A stretch of 64,000 nucleotides of DNA, taken from the NCBI RefSeq assembly GCF_034479515.1, contig NZ_CP140152.1, forward strand, positions 744,001-808,000, in the 5' to 3' direction. Below are positions 53,112 to 61,746 of the stretch, one piece after another. The notes beneath the pieces were generated by a model, which ran no database searches, was not told the origin of the DNA, and saw nothing but the letters and a program-made list of their open reading frames with translations. The stretch's first letter is position 1; every line of letters starts with the position of its first letter. The stretch is from Duganella zoogloeoides. Its GTDB lineage: Bacteria > Pseudomonadota > Gammaproteobacteria > Burkholderiales > Burkholderiaceae_D. A program made the translations under genes and the position numbers.

Positions 53112-54752
53112 ATGACTTCACTTATAAAGTCCATCTCGCTCAAGAACTTCAAAGGTTTCTCTGACGAAGTCCGCATCGAGTTGCGCCCACTCACCTTACT
53201 GTTCGGTGCCAACAGTGCAGGTAAGAGCAGTGTGTTGCAGGCCCTTCATTACGTGCGAGAGATCCTGGAACGGCAGAACATCAATGCCGATCGTACGCTT
53301 CAGGGCGGCGAAGCGATAGACCTTGGCGGATTCCAAAACCTTGTTAACGGTCGTGACTCGCAGAAGCAGATCGAGATTGCCGTCGCAATGGAACTTGGCA
53401 CGAATTCCATTCCTGACCTGGTGCCTGATGCTTTCGAAGATTGGCAAACTAATGACGAAGACGTATGGTGGATGTACCAGACTCTCCAGAATATCCGTAG
53501 TGCAGTGAAGACCGTTGCCATCCGTCTTCGGGTCGGATGGAATGCGCAGCGTGAATTGCCTGTGGTGCAGGGCTACGAGATTGATGCAAACGGCGAGTGG
53601 TGTCTCAAGATTACAGCGAGCGCTGACGGACGTGATGCGCAGATGCGTATCAACCATGCAAATCCTATATTCATGGTGGATGGTCCGGACGGAGATCAAC
53701 TTCTATCTTTGCTTAACGACTTCGTAAACCCTGAGGACTTGGGACAGCAAGACAGCGGCGGCTCTGAGCCGAAAGATACAAAGGGTTCTCCAGGCAAGGT
53801 TTCGGTCCTCCCGTCCGTATTCGATATGGTGAGCGAGGCAGGTATGGAGCGGCCGGGGGACGGTTTACGAGCCTGGCTCACTGGGTTCCGCGGCGCCCTG
53901 CCGAGGCTGGATCAATTGCTGTACATCCCAGCCCCTGGCGCGAGGGGGGCGCATAATGTCTACATGGTACGAGAGTTCACGGCGTTCCTTTCCTGGCTAA
54001 CAGTGGGCCCAGCCCTCCTGTTGCGCGACCAATTGCGCCAAATGCGCTACATCGGCCCAATGCGTCGCATTCCGCCGCGCGGCTTCGAGGTGTCGCTCAC
54101 GAAGAGTGATTCGGCATGGTCCGACGGGATGGCAGGCTGGGAGACGTTGACGACCTGCAGCAAGGATTTGGTGGAACGCGTGAGCGATTGGATGCAGTCC
54201 TACGATAAGCTCGGCACGGGTTACGCGGTCGAACGCAAGACGTATCAAGAATTTGATCCCAGTCACCTTGTGCCTCAGCCTATCGGACCGATCCGTAAAC
54301 GTGCACAGTTAGTGAATGATGCAGGCCTCGTGCTACACCCACAGGACGTAGGTGTTGGTATCTCTCAGGTCCTTCCCGTGGTTGTGGCCGCTCAGGACGG
54401 CTCAGCTAGCGTGGTGTGTATTGAGCAGCCGGAATTGCACATTCACCCGGCCGTTCAGGTCGGTCTGGGGGACCTATTCATCGACGGCGCTGTGAACCAA
54501 GGGCTGTCGTTTCTAATCGAGACGCACAGCGAGCATCTGATTCTGCGCCTACTCCGCCGCATCCGCGAAGGAGTTGAAGCTGGAGGCAAGGTTATTGATC
54601 AGCCTCTATCGCCAGCCATGATAGGTGTCTACTACCTAAGCAAGCGGAACGGGGCCGTGAAAATCGACGAAATTCCAGTAACCACGGACGGCGATTTCGC
54701 CAAGCCTTGGCCTCAAGGATTCTTCGACGAACGTGGCGCGGAGCTCTTTTGA
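53112..54752 (+). CDS. SMC/OLD-type AAA ATPase (DUF3696-like), defence candidate
   Basis: A 546-residue ATPase of the AAA_15/AAA_21 group. The Walker A motif GANSAGKSS is near residues 32-40. A long insertion occupies about 80-400, and a C-terminal ABC-type signature is seen as VGISQVLPVVVAA. Walker B is CIEQPELHIHP, followed by an H-loop-like ETHSEHLILRLLRRI. A DUF3696-like end (PLSPAMIGVYYLSK) is likely. It has no recognisable nuclease domain of its own. It starts 43 bp after hsdS and overlaps the next gene by 1 bp (TGATG). ATPases of this type sense phage events in several defence systems; the exact system is not certain here. Confidence 0.8.
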   Translation: MTSLIKSISLKNFKGFSDEVRIELRPLTLLFGANSAGKSSVLQALHYVREILERQNINADRTLQGGEAIDLGGFQNLVNGRDSQKQIEIAVAMELGTNSIPDLVPDAFEDWQTNDEDVWWMYQTLQNIRSAVKTVAIRLRVGWNAQRELPVVQGYEIDANGEWCLKITASADGRDAQMRINHANPIFMVDGPDGDQLLSLLNDFVNPEDLGQQDSGGSEPKDTKGSPGKVSVLPSVFDMVSEAGMERPGDGLRAWLTGFRGALPRLDQLLYIPAPGARGAHNVYMVREFTAFLSWLTVGPALLLRDQLRQMRYIGPMRRIPPRGFEVSLTKSDSAWSDGMAGWETLTTCSKDLVERVSDWMQSYDKLGTGYAVERKTYQEFDPSHLVPQPIGPIRKRAQLVNDAGLVLHPQDVGVGISQVLPVVVAAQDGSASVVCIEQPELHIHPAVQVGLGDLFIDGAVNQGLSFLIETHSEHLILRLLRRIREGVEAGGKVIDQPLSPAMIGVYYLSKRNGAVKIDEIPVTTDGDFAKPWPQGFFDERGAELF

Positions 54753-55612
54753 TGTTCAAGGAAATCGCTATAGACCCGGCTGCGGTCGCTGCTTCTTACC
54801 TTCAGTTTAACCACATTATCGATCGGTTTGGCGTTCCAGAAGGACGACTGATCGCTGCGTTCCCAAGCAAGTGGAAGCGCCTCGTTTATGAAGCTGCGAG
54901 CGCTCAATTGAAAGGACACTTGGATCTCAAACGGATTGAAGAACGGCTCCGTATTCTGCCGGCAACTGCCTTCCTAGCCCGAGAACGACCAGGGCAAGGA
55001 TGTGCAGAGGATTGGGTAAGGGCTGCAATTGATGAACATCGTCGTCTGCCATTCGAAGCAGTTATCTCCGCTGCAGCGGTAGGTGAGGCGGGATTTCTGC
55101 AACCTGATGACGTTTCGACTGAACATCCGAGTTTTGTGACAAACCGACAGTGGCACGTAAAACGGGACGCCGTTTTGATGGCGAACTGTTGTGGGCCAGT
55201 TTTGTCCAGTTCGCTCCACGTCAAGCTCATCGATCCGCACTTCGACGCTCGCGCACCGCGCTTTAAGCGCCCTTTTTTAGAATTCATACGGCGGGCGCGG
55301 CCAGGCACGACCATCGACATTTTCCGCGGTGATCACATGGATCGAGTCTACTTCGTGACAGGCATCGAGCGGGTACTCAATGAATGGAAACCTTCGGACA
55401 TTGTTATACGCCTATTCCTGCGGCCACAGGGTTCGATGCACAACCGCTTCATTATGAGCAGCGCAGGAGGTGTTTCGTTTCATATTGGCCTGGACGATGA
55501 CGCCACCGGCGAACGGCCTGAAGATATCGTGACGATCCTGCAGGCGGACGTCTGGTCACGTGAATGGAACGCATACTCAGGTAACGACTTTGTAAAGCAG
55601 TTGAATCTCTAG
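54752..55612 (+). CDS. PLD-like protein, partner of the ATPase
   Basis: A 286-residue soluble protein of uncertain family. The N-terminal half is helical. The C-terminal half contains SLHVKLIDPHFD (about 154-165) and MHNRFIMSSAGG followed by SFHIGLDDD (about 229-250). These resemble phospholipase-D-type motifs in which H-x-K is varied to H-x-R (HNRF) with downstream G-L-D. A nuclease role is therefore possible, but the fold is not proven. Translation is coupled to the ATPase gene by TGATG, and the GHKL gene follows 21 bp later, so the three form one unit. Confidence 0.55.
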   Translation: MFKEIAIDPAAVAASYLQFNHIIDRFGVPEGRLIAAFPSKWKRLVYEAASAQLKGHLDLKRIEERLRILPATAFLARERPGQGCAEDWVRAAIDEHRRLPFEAVISAAAVGEAGFLQPDDVSTEHPSFVTNRQWHVKRDAVLMANCCGPVLSSSLHVKLIDPHFDARAPRFKRPFLEFIRRARPGTTIDIFRGDHMDRVYFVTGIERVLNEWKPSDIVIRLFLRPQGSMHNRFIMSSAGGVSFHIGLDDDATGERPEDIVTILQADVWSREWNAYSGNDFVKQLNL

Positions 55613-55633
55613 ATAAAGTGGGGAGTTGAAGGA

Positions 55634-57388
55634 ATGGGAGCAAAGACTGCACGTTTCCAAGTCGATTCTCGGTTAGCTCGCTTGCTGAGCCAAGAATACC
55701 CGTCTACTGAAAAGGCGCTCAAGGAGTTAGTCGACAACGCGTGGGATGCGGACGCCGAGAACGTCCACATCTCGCTTCCAGCACCGATGACTGATGCGCC
55801 CATTGTCATCTCAGACGACGGCTCCGGCATGACACGGGCAGAGCTTGAATCGCACTACTTGGCTATCGCGAGGGACCGGCGCGACCATCGTGGTGAACGA
55901 ACAGCTGGTAAGCAACGGTTGGTCAAGGGCCGAAAGGGCATCGGTAAGTTTGCCGGGCTGATGGCTGCCGCCGAGATGACGCTCGAGACCCGAGCGCGAG
56001 GAATGCTCAGTCGCTTTACGCTGCGTATGAAGGATCTTGCTGGTGTCGAGGATATTGAGCACCTGCCGATCCAAGTCGACACCGAGCTTTGCGACCCTGA
56101 ATCGCACGGCACTACTATCACCTTGCACTCACTCCATGGTGAATTAGCGTTCCCAGACACTGCGAGAATGCGGCAGGTTTTGATCTTCGAATATGGACGC
56201 GCAATGGAGTTTGCGGTCTACGTCGATAAGAAGTTGCTGGGTGTCGACGATGTTGTCGGCACTTTCGCCAAGCAGACGCTGGCCGTCCCCGGCGTCGGCC
56301 CCGTTGAGCTCAGATTTGCAATTGCCGAAGAGCGGTCGGCACAACGGCAGGCTGGAATCGTCTTGCGCGTGGATGGCAAAGTCGTGGGTAAGCCATCATT
56401 CTTCGGGCTCGATGAGCGCGAGGACTTTCCGCAAAAGTTGAAGACCAAGCTATACGGCGAAATCGAAGCCGACGGCCTGCGTGACCATGTAACCGCAGGC
56501 TGGGATAGCGTGATCGAGAACAGCAGCCTCTTGTTGGCTATCACCGAGCAAGTCCAGCCCATATTAATCGCGGCTTTCAAAGAGCGATACAGCCGAGAAA
56601 TTCAATTAGCACAAGCGCGTCTCAGTAGATCCATCAAAGACCGGCTTTCTGCCATGCCCGAGCATCGGCGCGAGTTCGCAGATAAAGCAGTGCGGCGTGT
56701 ACTAGAGCGTTTTTACGGCGACGAACCCAGCAAGCTGGAGCAATACGTTCACGTTTTGCTCGACGCGATTGAGCACGCCGAGTACGGTGCGGTTTTGTCC
56801 CACATCCATGACGCATCTCAAAAAGATGTGGTGGCTATCTCGGCGGCGCTGGACGAGTTTGGTATGGCCGACATGGCCATGCTGGTCAGTCAGGCCAAAG
56901 CGCGCATGCAGTTCCTCGACGAGCTTGAAGCGCTCGCAAGGAATTCAGAAACGCGGGAGGTCGAGATGCACAAAGCCATCGAGCATAACCTGTGGATTTT
57001 GGGGCAGACTCTCACTTTCTTCCGCTCGAACCAGACGCTGAGGCGCACGGTGGAGGAGGCGCTGGGCCGCAAGTATGACGGCGCCAAGGCTTCAGAGCGC
57101 CCCGACTTGTTGCTGAACGAGGATCTAAATGGAACGTGTCTACTGATAGAGTTCAAGCGCCCATCGCATACTTTGAACCATGGTGACTATATCCAGGCCA
57201 TCAGCTATCGACATGAGCTGTCTAAGCACATGACCAAGCCCATTCGGGTGCTGCTGATTGGAGGACGAAGGTCCTTGGACTTTCCGCACGGACAGCGTGA
57301 AGCTGAGGTTGAAGCATTGACTTTTTTCGATGTCATTGCGTCGGCACGGCGAGCCATCGATTGGCAACTTTCGGTCAGCCAATTTTGA
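55634..57388 (+). CDS. GHKL (Hsp90/MORC-type) ATPase with C-terminal nuclease-like motif
   Basis: A 584-residue protein. The GHKL ATP-binding fold is at the N-terminus: the N-box ELVDNAWDAD at about 31-40, DDGSGM at about 61-66 and GIGKF at about 102-106. A long helical middle (residues 300-470) follows. The C-terminal 95 residues carry RPDLLLNEDL and LLIEFKRP, that is Asp491, Glu506 and Lys508, fitting a D...ExK nuclease site. It is the last gene of the plus-strand module, with GGGAG upstream of the ATG. Such MORC-like ATPase-nuclease fusions occur in defence loci. Whether the nuclease is active is unknown. Confidence 0.78.
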   Translation: MGAKTARFQVDSRLARLLSQEYPSTEKALKELVDNAWDADAENVHISLPAPMTDAPIVISDDGSGMTRAELESHYLAIARDRRDHRGERTAGKQRLVKGRKGIGKFAGLMAAAEMTLETRARGMLSRFTLRMKDLAGVEDIEHLPIQVDTELCDPESHGTTITLHSLHGELAFPDTARMRQVLIFEYGRAMEFAVYVDKKLLGVDDVVGTFAKQTLAVPGVGPVELRFAIAEERSAQRQAGIVLRVDGKVVGKPSFFGLDEREDFPQKLKTKLYGEIEADGLRDHVTAGWDSVIENSSLLLAITEQVQPILIAAFKERYSREIQLAQARLSRSIKDRLSAMPEHRREFADKAVRRVLERFYGDEPSKLEQYVHVLLDAIEHAEYGAVLSHIHDASQKDVVAISAALDEFGMADMAMLVSQAKARMQFLDELEALARNSETREVEMHKAIEHNLWILGQTLTFFRSNQTLRRTVEEALGRKYDGAKASERPDLLLNEDLNGTCLLIEFKRPSHTLNHGDYIQAISYRHELSKHMTKPIRVLLIGGRRSLDFPHGQREAEVEALTFFDVIASARRAIDWQLSVSQF

Positions 57389-57672
57389 TGAATTCTGAAA
57401 TCGATGATGGCCTGGGCCGGAGCCCCGCAACCTCGGACGGGCAGGAAAAATTCGTCCGTTAACAGGCCGTTATGTTGGTTTTCATTACCCATGCGTTGCC
57501 GCTCTTCATATCAAAAATTGTTGCTCATCCTTCAAAGCGGATAATAATGCTAACATTTGTTATTTAATATAATGATAGTGATACGCCACCATTATCGATA
57601 GTTAGTTGCAAAGTGCCATTTTGGAATTTACCAACCCTTCATTCGACCAAGCAGCTCCCGGCTTGAAGGCAG
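57389..57672. other. Intergenic region between the two convergent defence modules
   Basis: A 284-bp gene-free stretch, very AT-rich at 57520-57610. It contains a CGGACG/CGTCCG hairpin (57434-57458) of uncertain use and TATAAT- and GATAAT-like boxes that point into the opposite gene. No open frame of interest was found; a regulatory RNA cannot be excluded. Confidence 0.4.
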
Positions 57673-58602
57673 CTAGCTTTTCTTGAGTGGCAGAATAGCG
57701 CGGAGACGCCTGACGAAACCGAGAGTGTCATTTTGAATCGCTTCTCTGACATATAATTCGAGCGTCGGTATGGACCGTCTAAGGCCATTTTTTCTGAATT
57801 CATATTTAGGATCATCGCTGGTAGGAAAGAAAAGATTTTCTATTTGCGGATCAATCGAGATCACTCTATCTACCTTAGGCAGGTCTTTGAGCTCATCGTC
57901 TTGGTCTAGGTTGCCGTCAGTATCTAGTATTAGGATGCGTTTGCAATCTGGCAGCTTTGGCAGCGTGCTTGCTAAATGGATCGCATTGAGCTTACCTCCT
58001 GCCGTTACTACTATCCAGTTCTCGACGTCTAGCTCTCGCATGAATGCACCGATTATGTCAGCGTCTGTCGCCCCTTCAACATAGATCTCGACATTATGAT
58101 GACTCGCTTCTTGCTCACTAATGGAATCTTGCGTTCTCAGAGGGGCGTAAATTAGCCCATACAAAGAAGCAAACATGAGTTTGTTGCGAAGGACCACTTT
58201 CCAGCCGACTAGCTCTGCCTGCTCGACATCTGCAGCGTCACACAGAATGACGTTCAATTCCTTACCGAGAGAAAGTGCATCACTGCATTCCTCCGAATAG
58301 CCTGACCAGGATATGAAAAAACCGCAGGTTCCGCTGAACTTGCCATCTACCTTACCGCGAAAACCATAGACCTCGGAAACAGGTAATGGTTTTGCATGCC
58401 ACTTTGCCTCAACCAAATACCAGCGCCCATCAAAGTAAATTCCCCCGTCGATTTGTTCGCCCGGCTTTTTGAATGGACGTTTAGTCTGCAGGTCCTCTGC
58501 CTCAAAAGCATCGTAGAGATACCTCTCAAAGTCGTAACCGCGCTGTCGCTTTTGCTCTGCTGTGAGATGTGTTGCAGGATCTTTTAGTTCGTTAAGTGTC
58601 AT
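57673..58602 (-). CDS. Mrr-like restriction nuclease fused to a TOPRIM domain
   Basis: A 309-residue protein with two catalytic-looking halves. The N-terminal domain has QIDGGIYF and YLVEAKW, so Asp52, Glu66 and Lys68 fit the D...ExK site of Mrr-type endonucleases. The C-terminal domain (about 170-250) starts VEIYVEGATDADII (Glu176-Gly177) and has ILILDTDGN (Asp227 and Asp229), the E...DxD signature of TOPRIM domains as in OLD nucleases. It is the last of four minus-strand genes following an OLD-type ATPase, a UvrD-like helicase and a Cys/His-rich protein. The combination is unusual; a DNA-cleaving role is inferred. Confidence 0.72.
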   Translation of the reverse strand: MTLNELKDPATHLTAEQKRQRGYDFERYLYDAFEAEDLQTKRPFKKPGEQIDGGIYFDGRWYLVEAKWHAKPLPVSEVYGFRGKVDGKFSGTCGFFISWSGYSEECSDALSLGKELNVILCDAADVEQAELVGWKVVLRNKLMFASLYGLIYAPLRTQDSISEQEASHHNVEIYVEGATDADIIGAFMRELDVENWIVVTAGGKLNAIHLASTLPKLPDCKRILILDTDGNLDQDDELKDLPKVDRVISIDPQIENLFFPTSDDPKYEFRKNGLRRSIPTLELYVREAIQNDTLGFVRRLRAILPLKKS

Positions 58603-58653
58603 ATAGGTGTATTAGGACTGAAGTGGATAACAGGCGCTGTAGCAGAAGCGTGA

Positions 58654-59787
58654 TCACTCAACCGGCATAGGGGGTGCACCGAGCTTGGCCCGCAGTTGCT
58701 GCTCAATCGCTACTCGTTCCGCTTTAAGATCGACGTACTCCGCAACTTGGACGCCGAATTCTTGGATCGCTTTCAAGGCTTGCCAAGTACGAAAATCATG
58801 GAATGGGTTAAGCCCCATTACGTTTCCAAGCTCTTGATTGGAAGAGCCTGCAGCACCCACAATTTTCATAAAGTCCGCGCGGGCAAAATCTTGATTCCAA
58901 TCGCGGACGTACATCAGAAGTGCAGCCAGCGCAAGAACGCTCGAAACATTGATGACCTTGTTTGACGTCGTTAACTTTAGGGGTTTATAGTTTATCGCGA
59001 TGAATCGGGCCAGTTCGCAAGTCTTTTCATACTCCTCCTCAAGCATTGATGGATCAAAAGCGGACCGGCCCTGAAAGCGGCGAGCAAGAGTGCCCATGCG
59101 ACTGTACTCAAGAAAGAAAGGATTGGGTTTCTTGTGAAAGGCTTCCGAAAATGCCCTGTATTCGGGATGCCTCAAAAGCTGTTCTCTAGCTACAGCAGCC
59201 CGCCAGCTGAATTTAGGACTCGCAACTATCCCAAGAGTCAGCTCGACTTCTTTACCAGGTTTAGAGTAAAACTTTTCCCGATAAAGAGAATGCATCCACT
59301 TGGGAAAGCGCGGGTCGAGCGTAACGAGAAACATCGACTGAACCTTCTTGTTGAAGAACCACTCTCTCATGTCTCGAATCGACTTGTGGCTGAATAGCGC
59401 CAATTCGATACCCGTGCCAACGAGCTCTCGCACTGCCTTTGTAATTGGCGAGTTCGAATCCGAAAATGCAACCAGATTCTCGGGCACAGTATTGGCCTTT
59501 TCTGTACTGCCAAAATCGCAATGATCCCGATGTTTAGGGTTGTTGAAGCGGAAGCAGGGTTGACGCAAGGGATTCTTGCTAGCGGTTGAATATGCCGCCT
59601 TAACCAGTTCAGCACCCGTTACGAAGCAACATGGGCATTGGAGGTCCTGCCGTATAAATGCGCGCCATGTCTCTGGAATGGCCTCCGCAGCCGAAACACA
59701 TTCGCCGAACAGAGTTGAGAGGCGCTTCAGAACCTGTTCAACGTCTTCTTCTTTTTCCGACGATATTGAATACGCAGTTAATGGCAT
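58654..59787 (-). CDS. Cys/His-rich protein of the OLD-UvrD operon
   Basis: A 377-residue soluble protein. Near the N-terminus a cluster of metal ligands is seen: Cys51, Cys53, Cys54 (CPCCFVTG), then Cys78, His86, His89 and Cys90 (KHRDHCDF). This looks like a zinc-binding module. The rest is alpha/beta and helical, with no motif I recognise. It lies 24 bp downstream of the helicase gene and 51 bp upstream of the Mrr-TOPRIM gene, in the same direction, so it is likely cotranscribed. Function unknown; a DNA-end or substrate-recognition partner is a guess. Confidence 0.7.
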   Translation of the reverse strand: MPLTAYSISSEKEEDVEQVLKRLSTLFGECVSAAEAIPETWRAFIRQDLQCPCCFVTGAELVKAAYSTASKNPLRQPCFRFNNPKHRDHCDFGSTEKANTVPENLVAFSDSNSPITKAVRELVGTGIELALFSHKSIRDMREWFFNKKVQSMFLVTLDPRFPKWMHSLYREKFYSKPGKEVELTLGIVASPKFSWRAAVAREQLLRHPEYRAFSEAFHKKPNPFFLEYSRMGTLARRFQGRSAFDPSMLEEEYEKTCELARFIAINYKPLKLTTSNKVINVSSVLALAALLMYVRDWNQDFARADFMKIVGAAGSSNQELGNVMGLNPFHDFRTWQALKAIQEFGVQVAEYVDLKAERVAIEQQLRAKLGAPPMPVE

Positions 59788-59811
59788 GATTTTCCCTGTG
59801 GCAAAAGAAAG

Positions 59812-61746
59812 TTAGCTCCACCTAGAAGTTCCAGAAGATTCACTTAAAGACAGAGTCGCTTCAAGAAAGGCGTCGTCTACAATACTTTCTGGTGCAAAAA
59901 GTTCAGAGCGCTCGACGCAAGCCTTCGCTACCGCGATATTGTGGACGAACATAACAACAGCGAGGTCGCGTGTGGCACGTGAGCAGCAGACATAAAAGAG
60001 GCGTCTAGTGCGGTCAATTACGTTGTCCAGACCAGCCGCAATGTTTTCATCATCTGTATCTGACAGAGGCGCTATGCCGAAGTATTTTTCGTAGGAGAAC
60101 AGCCGTTGACCTTGGCCTTCCGCATCATCGATTATGACTAGCACCCGCTCGAACTCTGCCCCCTTCACGCCTTGCTGGGTGGCATATGGCGAAAGATCTT
60201 CCAGGTAGTGATGGTAGGCGCCCAATTCCCCGATACGACAGTTTAGAAATGCCGTTACTGCTGGGACCTCAGGGTCATCATCGGCAGCGAGGGTCGCAGG
60301 ATCAGCCTCCAAATATTTGGTCCATGATTCGTCGAGCAGCATTAACCCATTACGCGAAGCAAAGAGGAGCACATCTAGGAATGTCACATCACCCGACAGT
60401 ACGAGGCGGGCAATTTCCTCTGTGGAGGTTTGCAGTGCCCTGAAAATATCGGGAGCGTTGCCACCCGCCAGTCCAGCCGAACTCAACTGGTGGCATTCAG
60501 CACGCAGTAAGCTCATCACCTCGAAGCCCTGATTATTCCTTACCGCGTTTGCCAAAGGTAGCAAGTAGGCTAGGAAAGGCTTTAGTGGCCATGAAGTGCC
60601 GTCCTTAAGTCCTTCCTTGATGCTGGAGGGGGCTCTGTCGTTTAACGCTGCGTACAAGTTGGGAAAGCCGAGTCGAGTTGCGGCCATGCGATGCACGACC
60701 ACCAGTGCTCGGACGTCTGCTGCGCGATCTCCGCTCTCCCAACGCTCGTCATGGTTGGTCAGTCGCATCCATTTCCGAACCTTTGCAATCTTCGCTGAGC
60801 GGTCCTCGTCGACAGCAAGTAGGAAAATTCTCGCCGAACCTTCTAATGGAACCTGAACTCCATCGACGGACATCATCCGACCACGAGTCTGCACCAGTCC
60901 ATCACCTAATTGGCGCACTGCGTTCACGACGCCAAGCACGCGCTGCGGGCATCTGAAGTTCTCCGGTTTCGTAATCCTTCGCCAATCATCGGGCGCATCA
61001 ATCACGCCGGCACCATCCGCGTATATTTTCTGCATCGGGTCGCCAAAAAATCCTAGCGAGAATTCGACCGAGGTGGTCTCGGCTATGCCGCGCAAAGCGG
61101 CGACGATTTCCGGCCGGGTATCTTGACTCTCGTCGACGAACAGCACGGGGTAGCGACTTGCGATAATGTCGCGTAGCAGCTGGCTTTGGTCGATTAGCTT
61201 AACTGCTGCGGCAATGACGTCAGAGTGACCAAGAACACCACGTCCGAAGTCGCTGCCCGCACCATACTTGAAGTGTGTTTGGTCTTCTATAGTCTGAAGA
61301 TGGCTCTGATAGCGGGCGATCTCTGCGAGTAGTTGAACGCGCGTGGCCGCACGAGTCCTAGGCTTGTCGTGATGTTCTTGTGCTTCGGCGATTTTTTCAT
61401 GGATGCGTGCTATTACCCAGATTTTCAAGTCGCTTTGAAAAGGTCGCACTACCGACCACAAGAAACTGTGAATCGTCGATACGTGAAATAGCGGATCGTT
61501 CCCTACATCGCCCCAAATTTCATTGACTGCGACTTCCGTATAGGTGATACAGGCGATCCGCTGGCCGTGCGTCTTGAGTTCTTTTCTTCGCGTTTGTCCT
61601 AAATGGTCGAGTGCCTTCACAAGAGAGGTAGTCTTTCCTGAACCAGCACCAGCAACCATCACGAAGCTATGTGGGGGACGCTCGTCCAGACAGGCGCGCA
61701 GATCCAGATCTGCCTGCGTATCAGGCTGTCCGATACGCCGAGTCAT
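59812..61746 (-). CDS. UvrD-like superfamily 1 helicase, partner of OLD nuclease (Gabija-like)
   Basis: A 644-residue SF1A helicase. Walker A GAGSGKTT lies at about 33-40, motif Ia near ACITYTEVAVNE, motif II is LFVDESQDT, and motif III near GFFGDPMQKIYAD. The C-terminal motifs include KGAEFERVLVI and LFYVCCSRATRDL. It overlaps the upstream OLD-type gene by 4 bp (ATGA), so the two are coupled, as GajA/GajB are in Gabija and in other class 2 OLD pairs. It is somewhat longer than a typical GajB. DNA unwinding or end-sensing is inferred from the family. Confidence 0.85.
   Translation of the reverse strand: MTRRIGQPDTQADLDLRACLDERPPHSFVMVAGAGSGKTTSLVKALDHLGQTRRKELKTHGQRIACITYTEVAVNEIWGDVGNDPLFHVSTIHSFLWSVVRPFQSDLKIWVIARIHEKIAEAQEHHDKPRTRAATRVQLLAEIARYQSHLQTIEDQTHFKYGAGSDFGRGVLGHSDVIAAAVKLIDQSQLLRDIIASRYPVLFVDESQDTRPEIVAALRGIAETTSVEFSLGFFGDPMQKIYADGAGVIDAPDDWRRITKPENFRCPQRVLGVVNAVRQLGDGLVQTRGRMMSVDGVQVPLEGSARIFLLAVDEDRSAKIAKVRKWMRLTNHDERWESGDRAADVRALVVVHRMAATRLGFPNLYAALNDRAPSSIKEGLKDGTSWPLKPFLAYLLPLANAVRNNQGFEVMSLLRAECHQLSSAGLAGGNAPDIFRALQTSTEEIARLVLSGDVTFLDVLLFASRNGLMLLDESWTKYLEADPATLAADDDPEVPAVTAFLNCRIGELGAYHHYLEDLSPYATQQGVKGAEFERVLVIIDDAEGQGQRLFSYEKYFGIAPLSDTDDENIAAGLDNVIDRTRRLFYVCCSRATRDLAVVMFVHNIAVAKACVERSELFAPESIVDDAFLEATLSLSESSGTSRWS

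Noticed and set aside
57519..57600. TTGTTG/GATAAT and a TATAAT near 57.5-57.6 kb as a promoter.
   Set aside because: They lie between convergent genes and would transcribe antisense into the Mrr-TOPRIM gene; AT-rich composition alone explains them.
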